In this document: one piece after another, positions 18,295 to 28,002 of the stretch
Position numbering within the stretch: position 1 is the first letter of the stretch
Layout of the letters: every line of letters starts with the position of its first letter
From: G963663365 sp963663365
GTDB taxonomy: Bacteria > Hinthialibacterota > Hinthialibacteria > Hinthialibacterales > G963663365
DNA length: 64,000 nucleotides
Reading direction: 5' to 3'
Assembly (NCBI GenBank): GCA_963663365.2
Contig: CAXXIH010000004.1
Location: forward strand, 310,001-374,000
Translations under genes and position numbers: made by a program
The notes under the pieces: generated by a model
The model's database searches: none
The model's input: the letters and a program-made list of their open reading frames with translations, nothing else
What the model was told of the DNA's origin: nothing

Positions 18295-21200
18295 CTATAT
18301 TGTCAAGTCTTTTTTCAGAGAGGCAAGAGCGGTCTTAAAGATTTCGTATTCTTGCTCGAAATTCCCCAAAAGCCCTGCAACGGCAGTCAAATCGGATTGC
18401 GCCGAAGAGTCTTCGATCCGCTGGGCCACTTCCTGCAAAGCCGCCGCCGACAAATTCGCGGCCGCGCTTTTTAGGGAGTGTGCACGGCGTTCGACTTCTT
18501 TGGCGTCTTTTTGCTCCAGAGCAAAAATCATGGTTTTAATCCGCTGGGGGGTGTCCTCCAAAAAGAGTTCAATCAGTTCCAGCAAAAGTTCTTTGTCGTT
18601 ATCAACCCGCTGCAATAAAGAACTTCGGTCGAGAATTGTGCTGCTGATTTTGGAGTCGCCATCGGCAGTTTCTATTGATCGCTCAGTATCTTTTGGTTGA
18701 GTATGCCGCGCGATTACCTCAGATAAATACCCGGCATCGATAGGTTTTGGCACATAATCATCCATGCCCGCTTCCAGACACCGTTCACGGTCACCTTTCA
18801 TCACATGAGCGGTAACTGCAATGATCGGCGTGTGCCTTTCCTCACCTTCCATTCTGCGAATGGCTGCCGTTGCCTCATAGCCATCCATCTCCGGCATTTG
18901 GCAATCCATCAGCACAAGGTCGTAAGGAAAATGTTTGAGGTTATCGATAGCTTCACGGCCATTGGCTACGGCATCCGCGGCAAATCCCATCTTTTCGAGC
19001 ATACGGACCACAACTTTTTGATTTGTCACATTATCTTCAGCCACAAGGATCCGCAGTTTTCGATTTGCTGAAGAATAATACTGAGCAGCCAATTGCGGCC
19101 GTTCCAATTCCAGGGTTGCATTGCGGGCGCTTAAAACGTTTAGACAATTATAAAGTTGTGAAGGTTTAACAGGCTTAGGCAAATAAGAAACAGAGTCCGA
19201 TTCCTTTTGTAATCCCTGTAAAGTATAATCATCGTTTGAAACCAGCAAAACTACATGTGTCTGGGCCAACGCAGAATCTGATTGGATTAAATCCACTAAG
19301 GCATTTCCATTTTCATCTACAATCTCGTCATCGACAATGGCAAACGGGAAACCGTAACCTCTTGCAGAATATTTATGCAGGATTTGCAGAGCCTCATCAT
19401 TCCCGGCGGCGCTTGTCGGCAGACAATCCCACGAACGCAGTTGCCGTTCCAAATTCCGGCAATTTGCTTCATTACGATCAACCACCAAAACCTGCAAGCC
19501 ACGGACTGAATTCTCCATAGAAGACTCGGAAATAAAACTTGATGGATCTTTGTTAAATACAATCGAAAAATAAAATGTAGATCCTTCGCCAATATTGCTT
19601 TCAACCCGGATTTCACCGCCCATCATGGCCACCAATTGTCTACAAATAGCCAATCCCAATCCGGTGCCGCCATATCGCCGTGTCGTTGATGCATCCCCTT
19701 GGGTAAACGATTTAAATATTTCCGGGATACGTTCCTCCGCAATCCCGGCGCCGGTATCGGAGACAGAAAAATCAACGATCACTTTATCATCCGTCTCCTG
19801 CTGCGTTGAGACTTGAATGCAAATGCTCCCCTCATCGGTAAACTTGAGCGCATTATTTATCAAATTATTTAGAATCTGCCGCAGCCGTCCCGGATCTCCA
19901 CGCAAAACAATAGGAACATCGGATGAAACTTTAGAGACCAGTTCCAGGGCTTTATCCGCAGCGTGACGTGCATGCGCATCGAGAATATCATCCAACAAGC
20001 CCCGCAGGTTGAAATCCAGCACCTCCAAATCGAGCCGCCCGGCCTCAATTTTTGAAAAATCAAGAATATCATTAACAACTGAAAGTAATGATTCGGCGCT
20101 TGTTCGAGCGATATTGGCACATTCATATTGTTCCGGCGTCAACTCCGTCTCCAAAAGCAATCCGAGCATGCCGATAACACCATTCATAGGCGTACGTATC
20201 TCATGACTCATATTTGAGAGGAATTGACTTTTCGCAATCGTGGCGGATTCTGCGGCATTCAATGCATCTTTTAATTCTTGTTCTGTAAATTTACGTTCGG
20301 TAATATCCTGCAAAATACCCAATGCGCCAATTACTTGTCCCTCTTGATCCCGCACTTGAACCGATGCATCCGCCAACCAGCATTCACCTCCATCGCGCGT
20401 CCGGATACGATAATCCGCACGCCAACTTACACCTTCTGACGAACGTGCTCGTCGAATTGCAACATCGGCATTAAGTCCTTCTAAATTACCCAATAAAACC
20501 GTTTCTTCGGTGATCTCCCCCAAAAATGGCGGAGTTACTTCATCCGGACGATATCCAAGTAATTTCTGGATACCCGTGCCAAGGAACTCGTATTCTCCTG
20601 TTTTGTAATTGCGATAATAAGGCACGGCATCCGCGACCTCTATCGCGTCACGGAATAGCCGCTCACTTTCCTGGCGCGCATCTTCGGCTCGTCTCCGCTC
20701 TTCAACTTCTGCAATAAGCTCTTCTTGGGTTTCTTGAATTTCATGCTCGATACGGCGTATATAAATATTGAAAAGAACGAAAAGCAAAGCAACCACAAAC
20801 AATGAACTTACAAGCAGGACAAACGAGACCTTCCGGGACGACACAACATCTTCGGTAGCATCGTGAATTATAATTATGTTTCCGGCCAAAGACTCATTTG
20901 CAACCAGCAACGGCAAAACACCGGCACAGAGATTACGGCCGCCTATCGATAACGGAATTGTCTCAGCATCCCCTTTGAATTTTAAAATGGATTTCATCGC
21001 ATCGATGCTTTGAAGCATGTCATCTGAGGCGGCATCCATTATTACAAATGAGTCAAAACGGTCCCACTCATCAGATGACTCCTTTGCTTCTGTTTCTTCG
21101 AGCCAGGCATCATGATCGATACAGCTTTTATCGATTGCAAACAGTACATCAACCCCATTCGTTCTCTTTAAAAACGGCGTGATATGATCAATGCCCATTC

Positions 21201-21789
21201 CCAGCATTAAATATCCGGCAATTCCCCCCTCGATCTGCCATGGCATAACTTGATAAAGCATAAGAATTCCAGATTTCTGCAATTCAAGCCCATGGGCTGC
21301 ATGTTGTTCGCGCCGGGCTTGCTCAAGAGTATAAAGGCCGCAATGCCGAGGCTGTTGCCCAGGATCATCGACACGAAGAAAACATGTTCCATCCGCATCG
21401 ATAAAACAGAAGTGCCGAACATTAAATTGATCCTGGAAATCGTCGAAGAGGGGAGAGGCGGCCTTGTAGAGTGCATCTTGATCTTTCGCCAACCATGCAC
21501 TACGAATTAAAGAATTATCGCCGGTAAATTTAAGCAAGGCGTGCAGTAGTCGCGCCTCCTCACCCACAGCGGTATCAAACAAACGCTGTACCCCCATGAG
21601 ATGAGAAGACATTTCTTTTTTTAGGTCGTAACGATGAAACCAAGAAATTGCAAAATAGGAAGATGCGTAAAGAACCAAAAACGAAATTGCAAATGGAATT
21701 AGAATACGCTTTCGAAGGAGGCTGCTATCACGTTTTGATTGCTTCATCTGCATCGACTTTGCATGGGGGCATTCATCGCCCGGCTTCAA
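18295..21789 (-). CDS. Hybrid sensor histidine kinase (Cache-like, PAS, HisKA, HATPase, two REC, Hpt)
   Basis: The product is a 1164-residue membrane kinase. Two membrane helices (about 29-50 and 321-342) flank a ~270-residue extracytoplasmic sensor of double-Cache type. Then come a PAS domain (~375-500), HisKA with His529 (MSHEIRTPMNG), an ATPase (NLINNALKF, DTGAGI, GTGLGLAI), receiver 1 (~765-885, phosphoacceptor Asp820 but an atypical DR instead of the N-terminal acidic pair), canonical receiver 2 (Asp962 in MDCQMPEMDG) and an Hpt domain (His1104 in AHSLKSAAANL). The layout is BarA/ArcB-like, so a separate response regulator is needed. TTG at 21789 or ATGs at 21753/21747 could be the start. 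It sits upstream of GH2 and GH63-like genes, so glycan sensing is a reasonable inference. Confidence 0.92.
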   Translation of the reverse strand: MKPGDECPHAKSMQMKQSKRDSSLLRKRILIPFAISFLVLYASSYFAISWFHRYDLKKEMSSHLMGVQRLFDTAVGEEARLLHALLKFTGDNSLIRSAWLAKDQDALYKAASPLFDDFQDQFNVRHFCFIDADGTCFLRVDDPGQQPRHCGLYTLEQARREQHAAHGLELQKSGILMLYQVMPWQIEGGIAGYLMLGMGIDHITPFLKRTNGVDVLFAIDKSCIDHDAWLEETEAKESSDEWDRFDSFVIMDAASDDMLQSIDAMKSILKFKGDAETIPLSIGGRNLCAGVLPLLVANESLAGNIIIIHDATEDVVSSRKVSFVLLVSSLFVVALLFVLFNIYIRRIEHEIQETQEELIAEVEERRRAEDARQESERLFRDAIEVADAVPYYRNYKTGEYEFLGTGIQKLLGYRPDEVTPPFLGEITEETVLLGNLEGLNADVAIRRARSSEGVSWRADYRIRTRDGGECWLADASVQVRDQEGQVIGALGILQDITERKFTEQELKDALNAAESATIAKSQFLSNMSHEIRTPMNGVIGMLGLLLETELTPEQYECANIARTSAESLLSVVNDILDFSKIEAGRLDLEVLDFNLRGLLDDILDAHARHAADKALELVSKVSSDVPIVLRGDPGRLRQILNNLINNALKFTDEGSICIQVSTQQETDDKVIVDFSVSDTGAGIAEERIPEIFKSFTQGDASTTRRYGGTGLGLAICRQLVAMMGGEIRVESNIGEGSTFYFSIVFNKDPSSFISESSMENSVRGLQVLVVDRNEANCRNLERQLRSWDCLPTSAAGNDEALQILHKYSARGYGFPFAIVDDEIVDENGNALVDLIQSDSALAQTHVVLLVSNDDYTLQGLQKESDSVSYLPKPVKPSQLYNCLNVLSARNATLELERPQLAAQYYSSANRKLRILVAEDNVTNQKVVVRMLEKMGFAADAVANGREAIDNLKHFPYDLVLMDCQMPEMDGYEATAAIRRMEGEERHTPIIAVTAHVMKGDRERCLEAGMDDYVPKPIDAGYLSEVIARHTQPKDTERSIETADGDSKISSTILDRSSLLQRVDNDKELLLELIELFLEDTPQRIKTMIFALEQKDAKEVERRAHSLKSAAANLSAAALQEVAQRIEDSSAQSDLTAVAGLLGNFEQEYEIFKTALASLKKDLTI

Positions 21790-22030
21790 CAGAAATTCAT
21801 CCCAGCGGCAAAAAGCAGGACCGACACGCCCCTCAAATCAAAATTCAACAATCTGAGGAGACAATCTCAAGAACCGAACACGCATGAAGAATGTCCGGCA
21901 TCATCTAAAATATTTCCAGCCCCGGTATCAGTCACATTGCTTAGTGCGCAATGCAAGATTTTACAATTCCCATTTTCAGTATACCACCGGCATCGCAGGT
22001 TACCTTAAAATTTTAAATCGGAGGGCGTTT

Positions 22031-24286
22031 TTACTGCGGCGCGCTAATAAAACCATAATAGCGCCCCATCCAATACGGCATAAGCCAGTATACACCGCTG
22101 CTTTCCGTACCGCCTCCGTCACCCCCTGTGGCTTCGTAAGGATTCCGATCCCAGCGCATAACCGGCCGTTCGCTGGCTGGCAATAACCGGTCCGTCTGGA
22201 GTATATCCAGTTCGGGCACACGCACCAATCGCACATCTTCTCGTTCTGAGTTGTCCACAGTCCAACGGATCAGATCCAGCGGCGCATCCCGCAGGAATTC
22301 CACGCATTGTTCAGTGCCGATATCCATCCCGCCCAGTCCCCCGCAAATGAAGCTATAGAAGGGACTATATTCATCTTCCACAATTTTAAACCAATGCATG
22401 AGCCCTTCTTGATAGGCCGCCAGCAGTTTGGGATCCGTTTCAATCTTCAGAAGCGATGGAAAAACCAATGCCAGCAAATCGGAATCGATATGGGTACGTT
22501 CCGAGGGGGCCGTAGGCTTCGGCTTGCGCACGATTTCCAGAAATCCGTGTTTAAAGAGTAAATCTTCATAAAGACGCTGATATTTTTCATCCCCGGTTAA
22601 ATAATAAGTCGTTTTAAGGTATGAAACGATTTCCAGGCAATTGAGCGGACGTTCAGCACGCCAATCTGCATTCTTAAGCAAAACGTCCGGATTCCATACA
22701 CCCCAACGTGTATGCGTTCCATCCGTATCGCGCAAATTCAAATCGCCTTCGATGATATAATCCATTACCCGGCGGATTAGATCACGCACCCTTTGCTTAT
22801 CCTGTTCGGTTTGAGCAACGAATTCGTAATAAAAATAGTACCCGAAGAAATGCCCGGTAATTTCGTCCGAACTTGTATCCCCTTTCCACAACCACTTGCC
22901 ATCAGCCGAAGGTCTCCAACGAACCTCAACCGGTTTAAAGCGTGGATCGCTGATAAGCGCATCTGCGATCTGTTCAGATGTATAGGTGCGGTTGCGGTCA
23001 TGCAACCGGTGCGGATTGGGGTTATTGGGCGAGGCCCAATCGACAGGAACAACGGTCCGGGCAATAAAACCACTTGTGCCGGTTACAGTCTGCAAGAACT
23101 CCATCGCCTCAAATGCCCGCTGGGCGTTCTGACGTGCTTCGGGATCTTTCGTTACCGCATACCGGTATGCCTCCATCGCCAAATAGAGATTTGTATATTC
23201 CCCATCGTTATCGTCATCTTCAAAACAAGAGGTACTCACATCGCCCGGTGTCAGCAGGCGCGACTTTTCAACCAGCCAGGGAGGACGCACTTTTCTCTTG
23301 ATGAGGACATCGTGGAAATACTCTGCCTTATCTAAAAGAGTCATTGATCGGCGTTTGATCGCAGAAACACCACCGGCCGTTGCGATCCAAGCCGTACCAT
23401 CGCTATCAAAGGCAATATCTCGCACATCGTCATTCGGAAGCCATCGTCGGCCGTGTCTAAAAGACCAAGTCTCCCCATCTAGACGCGCAGCACCGGCCGA
23501 GGTTCCAATCCAAAGCACCCCATCAGGTGCAAATGTAAGCGATTGAACTTCGCTGTCAGGCAACCCCTCTTTTGCTGTATAACTCTTACACCGGGCGCCA
23601 TTCTCAAAAACATCAACACCTCCGAGCCCTCCGGTCCAGAGTTTGCCATCCGGTGCGAGCGCCGCGTCTCGAAGTTCTCCCGTCAGGATTTCATTTTCGG
23701 CATGATAACTTCGAACAATGGATGTGTCGCGAATATGAAATAAGCCATGCCCTGAAGGCACCCAAAAAGTCCCATCGTTGTCGTGAATAACAGCACGGGG
23801 CGAACTGGCCCAATCTCCTTTTTCCTTTTTCCATTCCCCCTCGCGATTATGCCACATACCGAATGGCCCTATGGCAACCACGGTATTTCCCGAAACACCA
23901 ATGGCTCCTATCGCTTCCTGAATCTGATCAATTTTTTCAAGCGCACCAGTTTCGCTACTGCAATAAAGGCCATTCCAAGCGCCAATCCACACTTTCCCAT
24001 CATTGGCAGAAACAGCCGTAAATGCGGATCCTGTTTGTTGAAGTTCCCACCGTCCGCTGTTTAGCCTAAAAATGCCGGCGCTGGTGGCTATCCAAACGCG
24101 ATCCTTGCCATCAACCGCAATCGCACGAATATCATTCGCCCCCGAATTCGCATCGGCAACATAGAATTCCCTGTACTCTTGTAAGAATGGTCTGTCGGGT
24201 ATCGCCTCAATACTCCAACCAACCGAACAGACCAGAAAAATAGAAATAAGTTCTAGGGATCGTCTCTTATAAATCATCGGTTCCAC
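22031..24286 (-). CDS. Secreted fusion of a two-component-type propeller and an alpha/alpha-toroid domain
   Basis: The product is 751 residues with a signal peptide (ELISIFLVCSVGWSIEA). Residues ~30-330 hold repeated RegProp motifs of the W(I/V)(A/G)T..G(I/V).R/L kind (RVWIATSAGIFRL, KVWIGAWNGLYC, VLWIGTSAGAARL, TAWIATAGGVSAI), the propeller usually found as the sensor of hybrid two-component systems. Residues ~340-751 are helical, with EITGHFFGYYFYYEFVA, NADWRAERPLNCLEIVSYLKT and YLTGDEKYQRLYEDL, typical of alpha/alpha toroids in glycan lyases and hydrolases. No membrane helix or kinase follows. GTG at 24286 or ATG at 24277 is possible (GGTGGAA nearby). It lies 240 bp upstream of the kinase gene on the same strand. 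Confidence 0.75.
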   Translation of the reverse strand: MEPMIYKRRSLELISIFLVCSVGWSIEAIPDRPFLQEYREFYVADANSGANDIRAIAVDGKDRVWIATSAGIFRLNSGRWELQQTGSAFTAVSANDGKVWIGAWNGLYCSSETGALEKIDQIQEAIGAIGVSGNTVVAIGPFGMWHNREGEWKKEKGDWASSPRAVIHDNDGTFWVPSGHGLFHIRDTSIVRSYHAENEILTGELRDAALAPDGKLWTGGLGGVDVFENGARCKSYTAKEGLPDSEVQSLTFAPDGVLWIGTSAGAARLDGETWSFRHGRRWLPNDDVRDIAFDSDGTAWIATAGGVSAIKRRSMTLLDKAEYFHDVLIKRKVRPPWLVEKSRLLTPGDVSTSCFEDDDNDGEYTNLYLAMEAYRYAVTKDPEARQNAQRAFEAMEFLQTVTGTSGFIARTVVPVDWASPNNPNPHRLHDRNRTYTSEQIADALISDPRFKPVEVRWRPSADGKWLWKGDTSSDEITGHFFGYYFYYEFVAQTEQDKQRVRDLIRRVMDYIIEGDLNLRDTDGTHTRWGVWNPDVLLKNADWRAERPLNCLEIVSYLKTTYYLTGDEKYQRLYEDLLFKHGFLEIVRKPKPTAPSERTHIDSDLLALVFPSLLKIETDPKLLAAYQEGLMHWFKIVEDEYSPFYSFICGGLGGMDIGTEQCVEFLRDAPLDLIRWTVDNSEREDVRLVRVPELDILQTDRLLPASERPVMRWDRNPYEATGGDGGGTESSGVYWLMPYWMGRYYGFISAPQ

Positions 24287-24442
24287 CAGCCTGGAATTAA
24301 ACTAAAACGTCAGTTTGCAATTATTATGCCGCTCGTTGAAGACTAACACAAAAACGCGTTCAGATAGAGCGAAATATTTTAGGTTCGTGAAAGCCTAAAT
24401 GCAGACCGGATTCAAGCCGCAAAAGCCCCGCATATCATCTCT

Positions 24443-24967
24443 TCAAAAGGATAGCCCCACCCAGGAGGTATGAAAAACATCTCCGCTGCTCACAAGGCCA
24501 TTAGATATTTGATAGAGTTGCCGTTTAAACCGGTCGGAAGTCCTCGGAGTGTATTCGCCCCCCGTCGCATCTTCATCCGTATCCGGTCCTAATCCTTTAA
24601 TCGCCCAATCTGTGAAGCAAGATGAGCCAAAAGCTGTGTAGCCATATGCTTGAGATGTGCTTTGATAAATGGGTGTGAGTTTTGGATCCCGAAATGGATC
24701 GAGAGGAAGCGTGGCAATATAGGCTATGGGTGTCGTCAGCGGCGCCCATTCTTCAAGCGGATTGCTTCCCAAATGCCTAAAATAGCATTTGTAATCAATC
24801 CGATACATCAGCAAAGCGTCTCCCAACGCTTTCATGTCCGTTTCCATGCGGGCAACCGTGGCACGCATACGGGCATTCAGAAAATTCGGAACGGCAATCG
24901 CCGCCAAAATTCCAATAATGGCTACAACAATTAGAAGTTCGATAAGAGTAAAAGCTCGATGCCGCAT
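24443..24967 (-). CDS. Type II/IV prepilin-like protein (orphan pseudopilin A)
   Basis: The first residues MRHRA-FTLIELLIVVAIIGILAA form a prepilin peptidase site plus the conserved hydrophobic helix; the residue before cleavage is Ala instead of Gly, and the +5 Glu is present. The mature part shows PLTTPIAYIATLPLDPF and ISNGLVSSGDVF, both shared with the other two prepilins in this window. ATG at 24967 follows GGAGAGG; an earlier start at 24997 would give an unusually long leader. No secretion ATPase, assembly protein or peptidase gene is nearby, so it must use machinery encoded elsewhere. Confidence 0.85.
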   Translation of the reverse strand: MRHRAFTLIELLIVVAIIGILAAIAVPNFLNARMRATVARMETDMKALGDALLMYRIDYKCYFRHLGSNPLEEWAPLTTPIAYIATLPLDPFRDPKLTPIYQSTSQAYGYTAFGSSCFTDWAIKGLGPDTDEDATGGEYTPRTSDRFKRQLYQISNGLVSSGDVFHTSWVGLSF

Positions 24968-25258
24968 TTTGATGTCCTCTCCATCATTCCTGCCCATGTT
25001 TCACAACATAAGAATAGCCTTTTACGCCTGGCATCGCATAGGCCCTAGCCCGTAAAGACCAATCAACACACAATGAGCCGTTAAAAGTCTGGCAAAAACA
25101 AAGAGCCCGATTATGCTTGCCGAATAAGTTTTCAACGAATAGCAGGTTCTGATATGTAAAAACCGGCGAATAAGGCATGGAATCGTATGATCTATCAGGT
25201 TCATTCGTTTGCCGGGATAATGAGAAGACATCAATGAAAGCGGGACAAAAGTAATACT

Positions 25259-25876
25259 GTGATTTCGGCATTAACCTCTGGCTTTTTATTGGGACTTTCG
25301 GCTGGGCTCTCCCCTGGCCCGTTAATGACACTCATATTCACCGAGACACTCCGTCACGGCACGAAATCAGGCATCAAAGTGGCGCTCGCACCGTTGATAA
25401 CAGACTTGCCGATTGTCGCGCTTACTCTGTTGGCGCTTTCACGATTGCAGCATTTTGAAATAATTTTAGGCGTAATATCGCTAACCGGCGGTGTCTTTGT
25501 CGCCTATTTAGGTTATAAGAGCATCGTCATTAAGGCCCAAACGCCGGGGGAATCCGAATCCGCGCCGAAATCCCTGTTAAAAGGCATCTTGGTCAACTTT
25601 CTAAGTCCCAATCCTTACCTATTTTGGTTTTCTGTCGGCGGCCCACTAACATTGGCATCGTGGCGGGAGAATCCAATTCATGCGGTGATCTTTATAGGAG
25701 TTTTTTATTTTCTGTTAGTAGGTTCAAAGGCGGCCATCGCTGTTCTAGCCGGAAAGTCACGATCGATTCTTCAGGGCAAAGCCTATCTCTACACCATGCG
25801 CATTTTGGGCATGGCCTTGATTCTGTTTGCTGTATTGCTTTCGAAACGCGGACTTGAACTCACAGGAATCCTTTGA
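25259..25876 (+). CDS. LysE/RhtB-family amino-acid exporter
   Basis: The product is 205 residues with six hydrophobic segments. The family signature is at the N terminus, FLLGLSAGLSPGPLMTLIFTE, followed by G.K..LAPLITDLPIV, and LVNFLSPNPYLFWFSVGGP in the middle. LysE-type proteins export basic or neutral amino acids and their analogues across the inner membrane by proton exchange; the substrate is not predictable. The start is GTG at 25259. It stands alone, divergent from the prepilin gene and convergent with the esterase gene 26 bp away. Confidence 0.88.
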   Translation: MISALTSGFLLGLSAGLSPGPLMTLIFTETLRHGTKSGIKVALAPLITDLPIVALTLLALSRLQHFEIILGVISLTGGVFVAYLGYKSIVIKAQTPGESESAPKSLLKGILVNFLSPNPYLFWFSVGGPLTLASWRENPIHAVIFIGVFYFLLVGSKAAIAVLAGKSRSILQGKAYLYTMRILGMALILFAVLLSKRGLELTGIL

Positions 25877-25902
25877 AATTTACGGGAATGTGTTTCTCGG
25901 CT

Positions 25903-26799
25903 TTATAAATTCCGGTCGAACCAATCGGCGCAGACTTCCACCTCTTCAAAGATTGTAGGCCAAGGATGCCCGCCGCCCGGCTTCACAATCAGTTCGGCTT
26001 TCCCGCCCGCCTTTTTAAGAACTTCAACCATCTTTTCCGACTGCTGCAAAGGCACAACCGGATCGGCATCACCATGAATAAATAAAACCGGCGGAAATGC
26101 ACTCTTCACCTGACGCGCCGGGGAAACGGATGCCGCCTTCTCACGCATTTCACCTTCAACAACATTGCAGGCCCCGCCGGGAAACAGTAAATCGCTAAGC
26201 CTCGCCAAATCCCATTCTCCGCCGTTCACATCCAGAAAATCCGTGGGAGGAAAGAAAACTGCTGCCGCTTTGATCTCTGTGCTCAAACGTTCCAATTCAT
26301 CTTTGGCCTTCGAATCGCCCGCTTCTGTCCGAGCAAGAGTCAACAAAGTAAGGTGTCCTCCTGCTGAAGCGCCGGTGATTCCTAAGCGGTCCGGATCGAT
26401 CTTATAGTCTCCTGCGTGATGCTTCACATAGCGAATGCCCGTTTTCAAATTCGCCACCATTTCATCTACGCTATATTTGGTGCGCGAACCAGGCCGGATC
26501 ATAAAGACCGTGTACCCATGAGAACAGTAAACATCGAAAATCTTGGCCCGCATATGATCCCGCAGCTGTCCCGGCGCCGAATACCATGCGCCGCTTAGAA
26601 CATCGATAATCCCCAAACCGTTCGCACCCGATTTGGGCGTGAAGATATCCATAATCAAGCCGGTTCCATGGGCTTCCGCATAAACGACGTTGATCTGACG
26701 ATCATAAATATCATTTGATTCGGTTTGAGCCGAAACATCAACCTCGAGCCACATGGCAAACAACATCGCCAAGATAAGAACTCTCATGCATGTTTTCAT
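25903..26799 (-). CDS. Secreted alpha/beta-hydrolase (esterase/feruloyl- or acetyl-esterase-like)
   Basis: After the signal peptide (VLILAMLFAMWLEVDVSA-QT) the alpha/beta-hydrolase landmarks are in order: the nucleophile elbow LGITGASAGGHL, the Asp of VLFIHGDADPVVPL and the His of PGGGHPWP. The BD-FAE/BAAT-like arrangement is common in esterases that trim acetyl or feruloyl groups from polysaccharides, which fits the neighbouring glycoside hydrolases. ATG at 26799 is chosen because AGAGGAA lies 9-10 nt upstream; the GTG at 26820 would add seven residues before the signal peptide. Confidence 0.85.
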   Translation of the reverse strand: MKTCMRVLILAMLFAMWLEVDVSAQTESNDIYDRQINVVYAEAHGTGLIMDIFTPKSGANGLGIIDVLSGAWYSAPGQLRDHMRAKIFDVYCSHGYTVFMIRPGSRTKYSVDEMVANLKTGIRYVKHHAGDYKIDPDRLGITGASAGGHLTLLTLARTEAGDSKAKDELERLSTEIKAAAVFFPPTDFLDVNGGEWDLARLSDLLFPGGACNVVEGEMREKAASVSPARQVKSAFPPVLFIHGDADPVVPLQQSEKMVEVLKKAGGKAELIVKPGGGHPWPTIFEEVEVCADWFDRNL

Positions 26800-26967
26800 T
26801 TTGTCAAATTCCTCTCCCACAAAGCATTGGATTATCTTACTACTTCATCTTATTTATGTCATGATGGCATTGGGCTAAAACAAGAGAATTAAAGCCGATA
26901 GACTTCTGTTTACCGGAATATTTTCTATTGAAACTCTCAACTGAATAATGAACTAAACTCATTTTGC

Positions 26968-27972
26968 ATGGATATCATAATGCCCGCGCTATTCACAAAT
27001 CCCACAAGAACACCGTTTTTCTTTCTCATGACTGCCATTTTCTGTGGAATCTCATTTCTGGCAGAAGCCAATGAGGCGGCAATCATGAAATATGCCGACT
27101 CACTGTCCGGCAAGCCTTTTAGCAAAGATCCCGCTGTCGTTCACTTTGGAGACCGTTATTTGATGTATTACTCCAGCCGTATGAATGATGGCTGGACTAT
27201 CGGCATTGCGGAAAGCCGCAACCTCGTGGATTGGCGTCATATCGGAAACATTCTTCCCGAGGCCGCCTATGAAGATAAAGGTATCTGTGCTCCGGGCGCA
27301 TTGGTCCGGGATCGCAAAATACATCTCTTTTATCAGCGTTATGGGTATGGCCCCAAAGACGCCATATGTCATGCCTATTCAACGGATGGCATTAAGTTCG
27401 AACGCAATCCGGCCAATCCGATTTTTCATCCAACGGGTGATTGGAACAATGGACGGGCCATTGATGCGGATGTAATCGAATTTAAAGGCAAACTTTTTCT
27501 CTATTTCGCCACGCGTGATCCGGAGGGGAAGGTGCAAATGTTGGGCGTGGCCACAGCGCCCGCCGATTCCGATTATGGCCGTGACAAGTGGACACAAGCT
27601 TGCAATCAACCCATCCTAAAGCCGGAACTCCCTTGGGAGAAACGCTGTATCGAAGCACCTGCTCTCTGCACACACAAAGGGCGGCTCTATATGTTTTATG
27701 CAGGCGCTTACAACAATGAACCACAGCAAGTCGGTTGTGCGGTCAGTGACGATGGCATCGCATGGCAACGGCTATGGGACACACCATTTCTGCCGAATGG
27801 CAATGCCGGAGACTGGAATTCCAGCGAATCCGGACATCCATACGCGTTCGAAGATAACGATGGCCACACCTATCTTTTCTATCAAGGCAATAACGACCAC
27901 GGCCAAACCTGGTATCTCTCGCAAATTGCAATCGGTTGGAAAAACGGCCTTCCGGTATATCTGCATCAGTAA
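26968..27972 (+). CDS. Secreted GH43-like five-bladed beta-propeller protein
   Basis: The product is 334 residues with a signal peptide (FFFLMTAIFCGISFLAEA). Blade motifs repeat along the chain: KDPAVVHFGDRYLMYYSS (the Asp after K matches the GH43 general base), APGALVRDRKIHLFYQRY, DADVIEFKGKLFLYFATR, EAPALCTHKGRLYMFYAG (its Glu matches the general acid) and HPYAFEDNDGHTYLFYQG. Clans GH-F/J enzymes hydrolyse arabino-, xylo- or fructo-sides; the substrate cannot be told. It is monocistronic and faces the minus-strand toroid gene 30 bp away. Confidence 0.82.
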   Translation: MDIIMPALFTNPTRTPFFFLMTAIFCGISFLAEANEAAIMKYADSLSGKPFSKDPAVVHFGDRYLMYYSSRMNDGWTIGIAESRNLVDWRHIGNILPEAAYEDKGICAPGALVRDRKIHLFYQRYGYGPKDAICHAYSTDGIKFERNPANPIFHPTGDWNNGRAIDADVIEFKGKLFLYFATRDPEGKVQMLGVATAPADSDYGRDKWTQACNQPILKPELPWEKRCIEAPALCTHKGRLYMFYAGAYNNEPQQVGCAVSDDGIAWQRLWDTPFLPNGNAGDWNSSESGHPYAFEDNDGHTYLFYQGNNDHGQTWYLSQIAIGWKNGLPVYLHQ

Positions 27973-28002
27973 AAAGAATTGTCTGAGAAGGCCAATTCAG
28001 GC

